DNA of 64,000 bases from Spirodela intermedia (GCA_902729315.2 LR746276.1:5582669-5646668), one strand, 5' to 3'; positions 28,901 to 41,347 are shown, numbered from the stretch's first letter. Made by a program: numbers and translations. The notes: a model not told the origin generated them from the letters alone.

Positions 28901-29490
28901 TTTCTGGTTTTATCTGTAGATTGAGATGGAGAAGCTCTTGGCCCAGTTGGTGGAAACGGAAATCAACAAGCGGCTGGTGAGTTCGTCTTTCAGATTATTT
29001 TACTGAATTTCCCAGAATAGGGACTATAGGTTGTATAAAATGTATGGTAGTATCGATCAAAGATCTGTTAGTGAAGTGGTATGTGGCTAAAAAAAGGGAA
29101 ATAACCACTTTATCGGAAAAAAATTTAATGCAATATAGGAAGGAAAAAAGCCTCTTTGGCACATATTTAATGCAATTAAAGATGAAAAAATGTTCATTGG
29201 TTTATTTTATGATCTCATACTATCCAACATGACAGAGGAGCTTTGTTTGCAGAATGAAGAATTGTTAGCCAGCCTCTCTCTCTCTCTCTCTCTCGCTTGC
29301 TCGCTCGCTCTAGTGAATAGGATCAGCTTGGGCTCATACCTGAATTTTTTCTGATCTGGGAGTGTCACTATTCCTGTGGTCTTTGCAGAAGGAGGGCACT
29401 TACAAGGGAAAGAAGTTCAATGCAATTTGCCACTTCTTCGGCTACCAGGCCCGTGGGTCTCTCCCTTCAAAGTTTGACTGCGACTATGCT

Positions 29491-29549
<59 letters not shown>

Positions 29550-31017
29550 CTTCATATAAGATTTCTTCTTAAGGCAATTTTTTTTCTTTGGTCCAGGTCC
29601 TCGGGCACATCTGCTACCATATCCTAGCTGCCGGGTTGAACGGATACATGGCGACCATCACCAATTTGAAGAACCCCGTGAACAAGTGGCGATGCGGGGC
29701 CACTCCCATAACAGTGATGCTCTCTTCGTCTCCCTCTCCATCCTCCAACCCCTCTTCCCCAGGTCATCTGGGTCCATAAGATCCATATGGAAAATCTCTC
29801 TCTCTCAACATATAAGAGAGAGAGGGAGAACATCGACCTGAAAATTTTCAGAGTGAGAAATTATCTGCAAGTTTTCTGATATGAGCATGGTGATTTGTTC
29901 TCAATAGGCCATGATGACTGTGAAGCAGTGGGCACGGGGTCAGGGGTCGAGCTCCATCGGTAAGCCTGCTGTTCATCCTGCCACAGTTGACCTGAAAGGG
30001 AAGGCTTATGGGTATGTCTATTTGCCTTAAATATCTTCATCGAGCTATTAATTATCTGATTCTGGGATCAAAATCTTGGAAAAATAAAGTTTTTTTCTGA
30101 CATTTACCTTAAATACCATGGTTGACCAGATGCTCTGATTGAGACAACGAGTCTGATATTAGCCTTCCATACCTTACCTAAGCTATTACTTATATGATTC
30201 CCACATCAAAATCTCGGAAAATATGCCTCGAGTACATTAGTTGAGCTGTTCATGATCAAATCCTGGCATCAAAATATTGGAAAAATATGGGTCGATGTTC
30301 TGATGTTTGCCTCAAATATCTTACTTAAGCTATAAATGATTTGACTCCGGCATTCAAAGCTAGGGAAAATATGTATGTTCATCAGAATGATAGAAAATTT
30401 CGGATTTTTGTTCTGACATCTGCCTTGTACACCTTGGAGCAGATGTTGATGATCTGATTTTTGCATGAAAATCATGGGAAAATATGGAGTCTATGATCTG
30501 ACATTTGCCTCCAACATCTTATCTGAGCTTCTAATGATGTAATATCGAAATCAAAATCTTGGAAAAATATGAACTTTTGGTCGTATGATCACATTTGTTC
30601 CTATCACAAAAACTAGGAAAAATATGGGTTTGATAGCTTTGATGAAATCATTGATATATGTATGCATGAATATAAATCTAGGTTGCTGAGGCAGAATGCG
30701 GCGAAATTCTTGATGGAGGATATCTACAGAAACCCGGGCCCACTCCAGTTCGAAGGCCCGGGATCCGACTCGAAGACCATAACCCTCTCTGTGGAAGACC
30801 AAGACTACATGGGCCGGATCAAGAAGCTCCAGGACTACCTCGACAAGGTATTCTCCCAACCTTCTCCTCCAAGCCCTGAAGTCCGCCCCACCATTCCCAT
30901 GAGCTGTCTCCACCTTGTCAAGGCTTTCATGGTTCTGGCCAGGACCTCTCTCTCTCTCTCTCCTCTCTTCTCTCTCTACCTTGTCAAGGCTTTCATGGGT
31001 CTTGACCAGGACCTCCC

Positions 31018-31062
<45 letters not shown>

Positions 31063-31276
31063 CATCGATCTCAATCTATCTTTCTATCACGAGTGAGAGC
31101 TAGGTATTATGGTTTGATTCTTACTCTCTCTGTGTCGTCAGGTGAAGAGCATCGTGAAGCCCGGGTGCTCACAGGACGTGCTGAAGGCGGCCCTCAGCGC
31201 CATGGCCTCCGTCACGGACATCCTCTCCGTTATGTCATCTCCCTCCTACGGCAGCCACGCCCACGCCCCTCTGTGA
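22969..31276 (+). CDS. PFPA: Pyrophosphate-fructose 6-phosphate 1-phosphotransferase, alpha subunit
   Basis: Regulatory alpha subunit of cytosolic PFP, which reversibly interconverts fructose 6-phosphate and fructose 1,6-bisphosphate with PPi. Nineteen exons: 22969-23058, 23957-24129, 24885-24997, 25664-25738, 25838-25951, 26020-26087, 27132-27215, 27743-27796, 28064-28144, 28225-28318, 28405-28478, 28580-28690, 28791-28835, 28920-28976, 29389-29493, 29597-29713, 29908-30011, 30682-30847, 31142-31276; 619 aa, the usual alpha length (beta is shorter). Start [20 protein letters not shown]. Motifs: [67 protein letters not shown]. The active-site TIDGD of beta subunits reads TLNGD here; loss of the catalytic Asp is the hallmark of the alpha subunit. 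All introns are GT-AG with consistent phase. Intron 15 begins with a (CT)n tract three bases after its donor; intron 17 holds a minisatellite. Confidence 0.95.
29496..29545 (+). repeat. (CT)n tract abutting the 5' splice site of PFPA intron 15
   Basis: After exon end TAT (29493) the intron starts GTACTCTCTCT and continues as an almost perfect (CT)n for about 45 bp. The intron is only about 100 nt, so the tract fills nearly half of it. Its length probably varies between individuals. Confidence 0.95.
30015..30625 (+). repeat. Diverged tandem minisatellite in PFPA intron 17
   Basis: About seven copies of a 65-110-bp unit fill the intron. A consensus is TTTGCCTTAAATATCTTA, then TGAGCTATTAATGAT, then ATCAAAATCTTGGAAAAATA. 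Copies begin near 30021, 30099, 30159, 30224, 30304, 30417 and 30500. Several units keep the ATCAAAAT(C/A)TTGGAAAAATATG end. Units differ from each other at many positions, so the array is old. No coding potential is seen. Confidence 0.8.
30905..31118. repeat. Short direct repeat, CT/TA tracts and minisatellite unit in PFPA intron 18
   Basis: A segment of about 40 bp (CACCTTGTCAAGGCTTTCAT followed by GG and a CCAGGACCTC end) occurs twice, near 30910 and 30977, each followed by a CT run. Downstream, (CT)n passes into (TA)n. The stretch to 31118 reads, in reverse complement, like a unit of the ATAAACCATAATAGCTCACT minisatellite found 0.6 kb further on. Confidence 0.6.
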
Positions 31277-31719
31277 GTTCCGCCCGCAAAAATCCGAAAT
31301 CCTCCCGAATCGATGAGCCGGATTAAGGCCCAGGCTTTTCTTATTTTCCTTCTTCAGCGGAAATAAGCTACTAATTTATGGAGTAGTCTCGCCGTGGTTG
31401 ACCGGCCGAGCCTCTCTGTTCTGACTCCTGAGGAGAGGAGGCAAGTGGCTTTTGTTTCCTCTTCGGGAAATAAAATGAACGCGGAGTAATCATTTTTGTA
31501 GAAGCTTTTAGTGCCTGTTGACTTTTCAATTTCAGAACCTCCTCGAGGGAAATCCACGTCATTCTTCAGTTTAATTCGTATTAGACTATATACTTTTGTA
31601 ATCCCTTCCACGTGTCGCCCTGTCATTTGTCAACGTCATCTTTTTGTTGTCGTATGAATCAGCCGACTGGCTAAGGCCCATCGTCAAGAAAATCAAAGAC
31701 TGTCTCCAGGCCAAACCCC
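31277..31719 (+). other. PFPA 3' UTR and flank
   Basis: No gene is recognised. This is the 3' UTR and downstream flank of PFPA, up to the start of the GA-rich array. Short minus-strand frames here have no recognisable product. Confidence 0.5.
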
Positions 31720-31986
31720 TAGTGAGAAGAGCGAGAGAGCGAGAGAGAGAGAATAAATCATAATAGCTCGTATAAGTAGATAGATTGATGGAGAGATAGA
31801 TAAATAGCGAGAGAGAGAGAGAGAGAGAATAAATTATAATAACACATATAGTAGACGGATAGATAGATAAATAAATAGAGAGAGAGAGAGATAGGCATGG
31901 GAGAGAGGAAGAGTAAACCATAATAGCTCACGCATATAGGTAGATAGACGGATAGAGTGAGTGAGTGAGTGAGAGAGAGAGAGAGA
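31720..31986 (+). repeat. GA-rich minisatellite array, left part
   Basis: Three units of roughly 70-90 bp, each a (GA)n block followed by AATAAACCATAATAGCTCAC-like sequence and a GATA/GATG-rich tail (GGTAGATAGACGGATAGA). The array stops at the left end of the LTR element and resumes beyond its right end. Confidence 0.85.
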
Positions 31987-33105
31987 TGACGGGGGTCTAA
32001 TCTGGACATAATGGGCCCAACATGTGACTTGAATTCAGTACATGTAGAATTGGACACAAAATTCCACCACATATCACAAACCCACATAGAATTTAAAATT
32101 TTATTTTGTTATTAGTGGGCTCCATCCCTACTTGTCTATTTTGTTATATCACATGTGACGCCTATATAAGACATGTCCCTTCACCTTAGAGCCAGAAGCT
32201 TTTATTTTGAAAAATAGGATTTCCTTCATTGTGGCTTTGTTGCCTATAGTTAGTTGTGAAGACCCCAACATCTTGATAGGGTTGATCATGAGGACCCAAC
32301 CACTCTCATTTAGGAGCTCTACCATTTTGCTACCTCTACTGCTTTTGCCTCCATTGTCACTGACTCTTTTCATCGCTGCCACTACAGCTACATGTTCTAC
32401 CTTGGCCTTCTATGATTTATTCTTCCATCTCAAATTTACCACCACTGCCAATGTTTCAATTGTATGTCTTTATTGTTGCTGTTGTTATCACCTTAGCCTC
32501 TGTATTCTTCACCCGAATAGTTTGTTATATTTCTATCTTCCGCCCCATGCCTTTGTTGCATGTGCTGTATGATTGTTGTCATTTTTACCTTTCTATCTTA
32601 ATCATGATTTGGGCCGATATTATTCAATGGCTAATTCTCAAGGCCCTAATCCAGCCTCAACTACTTGGCTAGCAAGCTGGTCCATCCAATGTCCAAGTCA
32701 ATGGTCAATAGTCACCACCAAGTCAATGGTCACAATCAATCCTCTACAACTAGAGTTTCTTAGGTGATACTTTTTCACAATTAGTTCTCTCACATCTGAT
32801 GCATAGTGTTCTTTATTTCTTTAATATATTCTTCTTGTGATTGTCGTTGAAAAATTTTTATCAAACAATCACTGATTTCACATTGAGTGATCATATCTTG
32901 TGTTACGTCAGATTTTTTATATAGATTTTGAACACCTTGCATTTGGGGGTTTACCTAAACCACATGATTTTAGTTTTATTTTTTATTACTATTTATGATT
33001 TTGAGTCTTTTTTTTCAGATCTCTCATTCTTGAGATTTAAATATTATTTGTGGTTTATATAATATTTATTAGATCTCTCCCACATCATCTTTAACATTTG
33101 CATCA
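31987..33105 (+). repeat. Left LTR
   Basis: Long terminal repeat at the 5' end. It starts TGACGGGGG directly after a (GA)n run and ends about GCATCA, four bases before the primer-binding site. A TATA box is at about 32163-32170. The end point is set by alignment to the right copy and may be off by several bases. Confidence 0.75.
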
Positions 33106-33109
33106 TTTT

Positions 33110-33121
33110 TTGTATCAAAGC
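33110..33121 (+). other. Primer-binding site (initiator Met tRNA)
   Basis: TTGTATCAAAGC against the common plant PBS TGGTATCAGAGC: 10 of 12 identical, in the expected place just 3' of the left LTR. Confidence 0.7.
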
Positions 33122-33974
33122 ATACATTACATTGTAGGGTTATACATACATTTATGCATCATTCGTCTCTTAGGATGGGATATACATACCCCATCATATA
33201 CCTACTAGATTAGGGAATATATCTATAATTACATGTCTACTAAGCTTAGGTAACTTAACTTTGTCAAAGAAGATCACTACAACATAGAGGATGAGTTTCC
33301 CATGAACAAAAAAAATGATGAATAGGCTAAGATGATTTGTGAGATTGTATAGATTGTAGATTGACCAAGTTGGAGGCTAAGTGAGAATTAGATACATTTT
33401 GATCGATGACCATCTTCCCCTTTTAACTAACATAAAATATAATATTGTCTCATAGATGATTATCATTGATGGACTAGCTTCCATGATGACCCTCTTGATC
33501 ATGACACCCAACTCTCTTAAAAACAAATATCATCAACATATTAGATTTAATGATGACCCTCTTGATTAGAACATTCAATGCTTCTTAAGGATGATGTTTA
33601 TGACCATGACACTCAACATTTTCCTAAGAATAAAAAATATAGACATACTAGATTTCATTACCCTCCTGATCATGACACTTAATACAAATATGTTGCGGTC
33701 GATGTCTCTATATTTGAGGGTTCAAAAAATCTTAAAGACTATTTAGATTGAAAGGGTGGTATGAGATGTTTGAGTTCAGAAAACTTTAGACTTGATTTTT
33801 AATTTACACGTGCCCCTAACATACACAACCTACCTGATTTTTAACTTACACCACAAAGAATGTTAGACTTGATCATAGGGGTGTGGGAGCCTTACCATTG
33901 ATAAGGCTCTTCTAAGACCTCCCAACATGAAAGTACCTAACAAGGGTAGATGACTAGTAGACGAATTACAAGGA

Positions 33975-34455
33975 AATATGATAAGACTCGGGTGTGGTCA
34001 AAGAGCATAAAAAGAAGTGAATAAGGTGAAGTTAGGACATAAGAGAACAAAGAAGGAAAAATAATAAAGAGATATAACAACCTTAGAGCGAGGTTAAATT
34101 TAATACCACCTTTAGAGTAGGTGAGACTTTGTTACCCTTAGAACGGATATGACTCCATACTTCTTTTCTCCCTTTTCATTTAGCCCCACAAGATAATTTA
34201 TAAGTTTTCTAACTTAAAATAGGATCAATCCACCTTTTGATATATTCTTAAACCATCTCGTCTTCTTGATGCTTCAATCCTTGAGCGATGATTGAGGTTG
34301 AGTGACAATTGAAGTAGACAATGGTCAACTCCATCATCTACGTGGTGTAATTAATAAGATAAATATCTCATCAATACAATACTTCTCCTTAATTCTTTGT
34401 ATCATCCACAAGGTAAAAGAGTGCTCTTTAAGTTGTTGAGTAATATAATAGAAGC
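33975..34455 (+). repeat. Internal direct repeat, copy 1
   Basis: About 0.45 kb beginning ATATGATAAGACT, with further shared blocks GAGAACAAAGA, TTAAATTTAATACCAC, TTTAGAGTAGGTGA and TAGGATCAATC. It recurs in the same orientation at 35248-35660, about 1.27 kb further on. It is non-coding. Confidence 0.75.
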
Positions 34456-35247
34456 TTTATTACAAGGGGGCTGCCAAGGAAAAAGATTGATTCAAGTAAT
34501 ATGTTAGGACTTTAGTGGGGGATGGCAGTGCCACTAATGGTGAGACAAAGCCAGTGCTTTGCTCAATCTTGCCTTTTAATCTTTATTTAAGGGACATTGG
34601 GGTGATAGACTCCTTTCATTATCGATGTCCACTCACCTATTTCTAGTGGCTATAGTTCCAATAGATAGTCACTCCTTGGGGGTTGAATACACTCTACATA
34701 AATAGTCATGAACATCTAGTGATGGTCGGAGTTGATTGTTGTATGGGTAGTGTAAAAAAACCTGATATATGAGCCAAGAAGAATGATTGGTGAGGCACTT
34801 GTGTGAGGACCTGGTTATAAATGTTTGATAGTATGCCAAAGGCTCTTGATGACCCACGTGTTAGGGTCAACATTAAAGATTGATGAATTATGAACATTAA
34901 AGACGAACTTGAGGATCTTGCTCTTCTCATATATGATCTAATAGAGGGGTCATTGAGTTGTGAGGTGGTCTAATGTAAGAGGATGTAGATGCCATGATCA
35001 CTAAATGTATCAATTTTCCCATTGGTTGTTATGAGATGGGGAGTGAATCAACTTTGGCTATCGTAAAAATAATAGAGGTAAGTGAGATGGATACTTTCTT
35101 AAATAATCATCTCTACTAGGCCTATATAGAGAGTGATGATATTACAGTGCAAGGGCCTAGGTCTGAAGGACATCCATAAAGGTTGAGGTGAGTTAGTAGA
35201 AAGTTGTTGTTAGTTGTTGTAACATGATTCAGTCTTATTAGCATTGA

Positions 35248-35660
35248 TACTAATATGATAAGACTTGGAGTAGTCAAAAGGTAAAAGGAGAAGTGAGTAA
35301 GGTAAAGATAAAGCACATGAGAACAAAGAGGGTGAAATTAGGATAAGTTAAATTTAATACCACTATTAAAGTAGGTGAAACTCTATTAACCTTTAGAACA
35401 TATAAGATTATACTTTCTTCTTACCTTTCTCATTTGTCCCACAAAAGGTTATAAACTCCATACTCTAGAATAGGATCAATCACCTTTTAATTCGTTCTTG
35501 AATAATTTCATCTCCTTACTACTTCAGCTCTTAGATGATTATTGAGGTTGGGTAATAGTCAACTTCATTGCATACGTGGTATAGTTGAGAAGGTGAGGAC
35601 CTCATTAGAGTACCTTTAAAGTGAGTTGTTAGAAGTGTTATGGATATTGTCACGTGACAA
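35248..35660 (+). repeat. Internal direct repeat, copy 2
   Basis: Second copy of the segment at 33975-34455, with similar block order, moderate divergence and a net loss of several tens of bases. Confidence 0.75.
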
Positions 35661-37109
35661 GTCAATGTCTCACTCGTAACTTTTTCATTGATTAGTTTAT
35701 CTTTATCAAATATCTAATTGAAAATATATTAATCCAAAATAATAAATTAGAAGAAAAAGTATTCATTCATAATCCCAAGTTAGTCTATACATTTATTGAA
35801 GAATTGAACCTAAGAATCATGACATATATATTGATGTAGTCAATTAGAGAAAAGTACTATAAGTATACAATTATCTTTTAAACTTTTATCAAACTTAAGT
35901 TGAATATTTGTAAACTCATTATAAATAATATAAGTAATATTAATGACATATCTTAAGACATCATTACCAAATTAAGATTAACCACGACTAACCACCTTAG
36001 CCAAATAAGGTATCATGGGTAAACTCTGCACACATTCATATACACAATAAGTGTTTGGTCTCTCTCAAGATTAATTTCTATAAGGAAGTCATTTGATGAC
36101 ATACTTTGATAGAGGTTGATAGTATTATCTTAGAATGTCGATGATTATATGATCGAGATGTAATATAGATAAGTATCTCTATTTTTTTATTATAGTTGAT
36201 TGATTTTATAGGGTGACTCATTTTATTTGTTACTCAAAAGATAACTTATTTTAAACACTTTTTTATGAGACTTTTAAATTACATTGGTTGTCATAGATTA
36301 TTACCTCTAATAAGAGTGTTTGATTTATAAGTAATCTTTGGAAGATTCTTTAGCACAAGATGGAGACTAAATTAAAATATTAATTTACTTCTCTCATCTT
36401 TAAATTGATGAACAACATAAGTCATTAATAAGAGTTTCAGAACCTATAATGATATTTAGTATGATAACCTCTAATGGCTTATGATATATGATATTTCATT
36501 GTGTTGAATTTACATATGATAGATTAGTTAATCATAGTACATGTCATCATCACATTAACATTAGTGATGAGTCTTATAAATTTTTAGAAGATTTTCATAA
36601 ATCCTTCAAAAAAATTTGAAGAGATCTTACAATGACTTGCATACATCTTAGATGATTTGTATCAAGGACCGCATCTAAACTTCAAATTCATGGGATAGGT
36701 CTATTAAAAATTCTAAAATTTAGACTTTTCATCAAAATTAAGGATTAACTTCATTTTTAATATTTCAAATCTTGTTGTTTATCATTGATCACTTAATGTA
36801 CCTAATGAGATATTTGAGTTTAATATCACATCTTTAAGTGACACTATAATTAATTGTTTAGCAGCCATCTTTCTTATGCAACATAAATAAGTAGAGGATA
36901 TATTAGATTAGTAGGTGATCTTTACTAACATTAGAGAGTAATAGAGACTTCTAATTCATTAAAAAGATCACCCACTATCAGATAATTTATAGATCACAAA
37001 GGAAGATATTTGACAGCTTGATCTTGGTGAGTAAGAACACTATAGTATCAATTCCATCATTCACTTGATATAGTGGAGTTCTCCAAATTAAAAGAGAATT
37101 GATGCAAGA

Positions 37110-38196
37110 TGAGGGTCAAATCCAAACATAGTAAGTTCGACATGTAACTCAAGTTTAACCCAAGTAGAGTTGGACCTAGAATTCCTCCATATATCTCAAT
37201 GTCAATGGACTCAATTAGAATATTAAGATTTTCTTTATTATTAGTGAGCTTTATTATTACTTACTTATTTTGTTGTTTCATATGTGAGGCCTATATAAAG
37301 TATGTCTCTTTACCCTAGAGGTAGAAACTTTGATTTTTAGAAATGAAATTTCCTTCATTGTGGCTACACTGCCCATAGTTGATTGTGAAGACCTCAACAC
37401 CTTAGTTGAGTTGATCACAAAGACCCATCATCCTAGTTAGGTTGGTCATGAGAACCTTACTCTTCTTGATAAATAGCTCTATCATTTCACCATCGACTCC
37501 ATCATCACCACTACACCTTCAAGTTTCTGTCAACATCACTTTAGCCTCTACATCCTTAATCTCACTCCTTCACCCTCACTATCAGCTGCCCCCATCTGCC
37601 TTTTGTCCCAACGGCTTCATCATATGTGTTACCGAACTATTATCATCCTCACCCACCTATCTTTAAGTATGTCACTGCTCTCCGCACCCACAAACTGATT
37701 ATGAGTAAATCCTGTTGAACTATGGTTTGGGCTTATTCTTTCTAGCAACCTATTCTTGAGACCCTATCTAACCTTAGCCTCATAGCTTGACCAATAACTA
37801 GCAAACTAGTCCATCTAGTAACTTGGTCAACTGTCACTATCAAGTCAATAGTCATGATCAACCCACTAATTTTCTCAAGTGACTTATTTATATGACTAAT
37901 TTTCTTGCATCTTAAGCCTTGTATCATTTTCCCTTAAAATATATTATCCTTGTCATTTTCATCAAGAAATCTCTATTTGATCATTACTTATTCCACACTG
38001 AATGATCATACCTCATATTAAGGTAGATTTGCTATATTTGACGATTTACTTAAATTGTAAAATCTTAGTTCTACTTTTCTAATTGTGAATGATTCTAAAT
38101 CTTTTATGGATCTCTTCTTCTTGAGTTTATGATGTTATTTGTGATTTTTACAATGTTTATTAGATCTCTCTCACATTATCATTATCATCCACATTA
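37110..38196 (+). repeat. Right LTR
   Basis: Starts TGAGGGTCAAATC after a purine-rich stretch (AAAAGAGAATTGATGCAAGA), a plausible remnant of a polypurine tract, and ends at about CACATTA before the GA array resumes. It contains CTATATAAAG at 37291-37300. Confidence 0.75.
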
Positions 38197-38198
38197 GA

Positions 38199-38232
<34 letters not shown>

Positions 38233-38454
38233 CAAGAATAAACAACAATAACTCACTTGTATAGGTAGCTATATAAAGTGACAAAGAGAGTAAGAATAAA
38301 CCACAATATGTGCCACTCATATAGGTCGATAGAGTGAGAGAGAGGATGAATAAGCAATAATAGATCCCACATATAGGTGGATAGATAGATGGATAGAGAG
38401 AGAGAGAGAGAGAGGAAGAATAAACCAATAGCTCACTCGTATTGGTAGATGGAT

Positions 38455-38498
<44 letters not shown>
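38197..38498 (+). repeat. GA-rich minisatellite array, right part
   Basis: Four further units of the array seen left of the element, with the same AATAAACCA-ATAGCTCACTCGTAT-GGTAGATGGATGGATA pattern between GA blocks, ending in a (GA)19-type run (about 38461-38498). Confidence 0.85.
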
Positions 38499-38499
<1 letters not shown>

Positions 38500-38792
38500 C
38501 AGTAATAGGCCCGGCAGACCAAGCCCAGTGGAAGCCTGGGCACGGCAGTCTCGGACGGGTCCTACTTTTATAAATGGGTTTATTCATAACCCCAATAAGG
38601 TACATGTTGACCCAGACCGAACTGCAGCTTAGCCCATTGTGGCTTCATTGAAATTGGGCCGATGGGTAGAGTTTAGAAAACGGCCCGTTAAGAGCTCGAG
38701 AAATGGAACTGAGAAACCAGCGCGGGGAGGAAGACAGAATCCCAGAGGAGGCTCCTCTATGCGGCCGAGGGGGCGGAGCGAAGATCGGCGAG

Positions 38793-41347
38793 ATGGTGAG
38801 CAGCAGCTGGAAGCGGACGCTGGGGAACGTCAGGTCCTTCGTGGGGAACTCTCTGGGGGGTCTGAGGGGCGGCGCCAACCTCGCCTCGTGGGCCGTGGCC
38901 GGCACTCTGGCCTACTTTCTCTGGGTGAAGCCCTCCAGGGATCTCAAGAGGGAGCAGGAGGTAATTATAATGGTTAATTCTCTCTGATTATGCCTGGGTG
39001 ATGGTACTTTTAATCCATTATTTGATATCCTTGGGGATACTTTCATCCTGTACTGCTCTCCTCCTTTTTCTTCATGTGCTACGATTATTTTGTATCTGAT
39101 TGGTTGTTTTATGCGATCTGAATGCTGTTATGAATATGATAACGTTGAAATCATTGTTTCAAATAAATTCCACGTTGTATCTCCAAAGAAGAGCAGGGGA
39201 ACTGGACCGGACTGCGTGGTCGTATGACTAATTTATTCATTTTCGATTCAAATTATGGAGCATAATATGCTTAAACCTTGGAATCCAATGTATTTTGCTA
39301 TAATAATGGAAAATTTTCAGTGCCATTTGATCAGCGGAGTAATCTACTTCCTCATCTATATTCGTTTCATTTTTTTTATCACTTCATATATTTTGTGGCA
39401 AGTTGAAATGTGGCCCATACTTCCATTCCTAAAATAAAATGGAGGGCATATTATTTTTTGGGCGCATACATTTCATCTTACGCTTTATCCTTGTTCTATA
39501 CAGCGTGAACTCCATTCCTAAATTCCCTAGTGATGGTAACATAGCTTCCCTAGTGATATGCTTAATCAAAACTTCCAGTTTTTTATCATTCCATTTGAAT
39601 ACTTTCTCAAGGATTCACGGGTCATAACCAGTTTGTTCAGATTGGTGGCTTTCACTGGGATCATACCGCGTGATCTTATTTCACATTTTTCTTAGATATT
39701 ATTTCAGATTTATCTTAAATTTAGTATCTTAAAGTGTTAGCCCGGATTTAAGTTCTCTTCTCCAACTATTTTAATAGGCCCAGGCCTTATTTTTCTGTCT
39801 TCTGTAACTTCTCCAACTTTCCCTCATATGTTCTTTCAGTTTTCGCCACCACCAAGCTAATTTCGTTTCAACAGCTAAAAGATTGATGAAACCCTGGAGG
39901 TTCATATAAGAAAAAAATTTGAATATGGCCCTTAAAAAATCTCTTTAATCAATGTCCATTTCTGGTGATAATGAAAAAACGTCGCAGGTCTGTTATGGAC
40001 TCACAGTAAATCAGATTGCAAGGGTTTTTTTACTCATATGATAATTATATTAGTCCAAGCCCTCAGAATGGTGAAACTACCACTCACTAGACTTGATATA
40101 TGAATAGTTATTTAGTTTAGAAGGCGGTCAAGAGAAACAGCTGGATTTTAACTTCTGGAAAACTAGGCAGCATTGAATGAATGAAATATGTGGCAGATTA
40201 TATATCTACTGATCATAGATCACATTGAAAGGGTGCATATCATAATCATATCAGTAATAGTTCCAAAGAGTGAATTGAAAGGTGAATCTAAATTACCAAA
40301 CTCAAATAGGGAACCCAAAAATTAAATTTCCTTGTCCCGTGGAGGGTCACTTAGCAGAGGATAGAAGAGGACAGTCATATGTTCACCCTTTATTCAGTAA
40401 TGAAGGGAATCATGTTCTCTCTACTTGTTGCATCAGCAAGGTCACCACTAATAGGCCCCTGACCTTGATAACAAAAACGTAAGAGAAGATGATTTTCATT
40501 GGCTTTGCTCTTTATTATCTTATATATATACGTGCACATATATATATATATATATAGATATATAGATATATATGCTTGAATCTTTGAGGTCTCAGTTGGC
40601 CGGCCTGGGCTCAGACCTTTGAAGTTTCTCATACTGGTTAAATTTTTCCTATAATCTTGGTATTAGTTGGTGAGAAACTAAAAAGAATACAAAAGGTGAA
40701 AAATAGCACAATAAATCTGCCTTTGAGGGGGGTGATATGGAGACCCAACAAGGGAAAGAAGAAAAAATATATATTCTAGTGACTGGGAGGGTTTCATATA
40801 GACTGTCAAGAATAGAAGAAATGGAAAACAATGGAATGAATGATACATAGCAACGTATGCATGATCTGATCCAGCATCAAATTTGCCTGCCTGTTTGAGC
40901 CCAGCATAAGATGAAGTCGCTAGAGCTGCCCAACCCAAAGTTGTATCCTCTTCGTTAACTGGTTCATAAATTACTGACTATGCTCAAAAATGCTCTCAGA
41001 CCAGGCAAGGTTAGGTCTGGCCTTGATGCTGAACAACGTCATGATTCATAGGGATTTGTTATTGAACTTTATGATGTGGGTCTACTTACTATTTTTTATT
41101 TAATTTTGCAGCGGAAAGCAGCCCTAGCTGCAGCCTCAGATCCCTATGCTTATGTTGAGAAGAGAAAGCCCATTCCCGACCCTCAGGTAACTGTCCCAGC
41201 ACCCACACACGTTAGCCTCTCTCTCTCTCTCTCTCTCAAATGATTGAGTATGGCCGTGCCTCATCCATTTGCCCTGTTTTCCAGGAGACCGGCTTGATAT
41301 ACGGGAAGAGGGCAGGAACCAAGGACTCGGGTAAAGATAAACCCTAG
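38793..41347 (+). CDS. Small conserved plant membrane protein, function unknown
   Basis: Exons 38793-38960, 41112-41186, 41285-41347; 101 aa; junctions GT-AG, all phase 0. The product begins MVSSSWKRTLGNVRSFVGNS, then a Gly-rich turn and one likely membrane segment (LASWAVAGTLAYFLWV, about 30-45). A charged soluble tail follows with the blocks KREQERKAALAAASDPYAYV, EKRKPIPDPQETGLIYGKR and a basic end GKDKP. I recognise it as a short single-pass protein conserved in land plants, usually annotated as unknown or transmembrane. An in-frame upstream ATG at 38703 would add 30 residues (MELRNQRGEEDRIPEEAPLC...), but 38793 fits the remembered homologues. Intron 1 is 2.15 kb and holds nothing recognisable except AT-rich tracts. 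Confidence 0.82.

Larger units (their letters stand above)
31987..38196 (+). mobile_element. Non-autonomous LTR retrotransposon (LARD-like), old
   Basis: Two diverged direct repeats of about 1.1 kb bound the element: left LTR 31987-33105 and right LTR 37110-38196. They share the start TGA(C)GGGGTC, the TATA stretch GCCTATATAA (near 32160 and 37290), a block TTTCCTTCATTGTGGCT, and a GATCTCTC(C/T)CACAT end. Just inside the left LTR, TTGTATCAAAGC (33110-33121) matches 10 of 12 bases of TGGTATCAGAGC, the initiator-Met tRNA primer-binding site usual in plant LTR elements. The interior of about 4 kb is AT-rich and has no gag, protease, polymerase or integrase frame. Both flanks are GA repeat, so a target-site duplication cannot be proved but is compatible. 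The LTRs differ heavily, indicating an old insertion. Copia/Gypsy affiliation cannot be assigned. Confidence 0.8.

Noticed and set aside
33122-37109. Possible gag/pol in the retroelement interior
   Set aside because: All frames are short and no protease, reverse transcriptase or integrase motif is readable; hence called non-autonomous.
38171-38605. 144-aa minus ORF with Ser/Leu repeats
   Set aside because: Product of the GA minisatellite array next to the LTR element.
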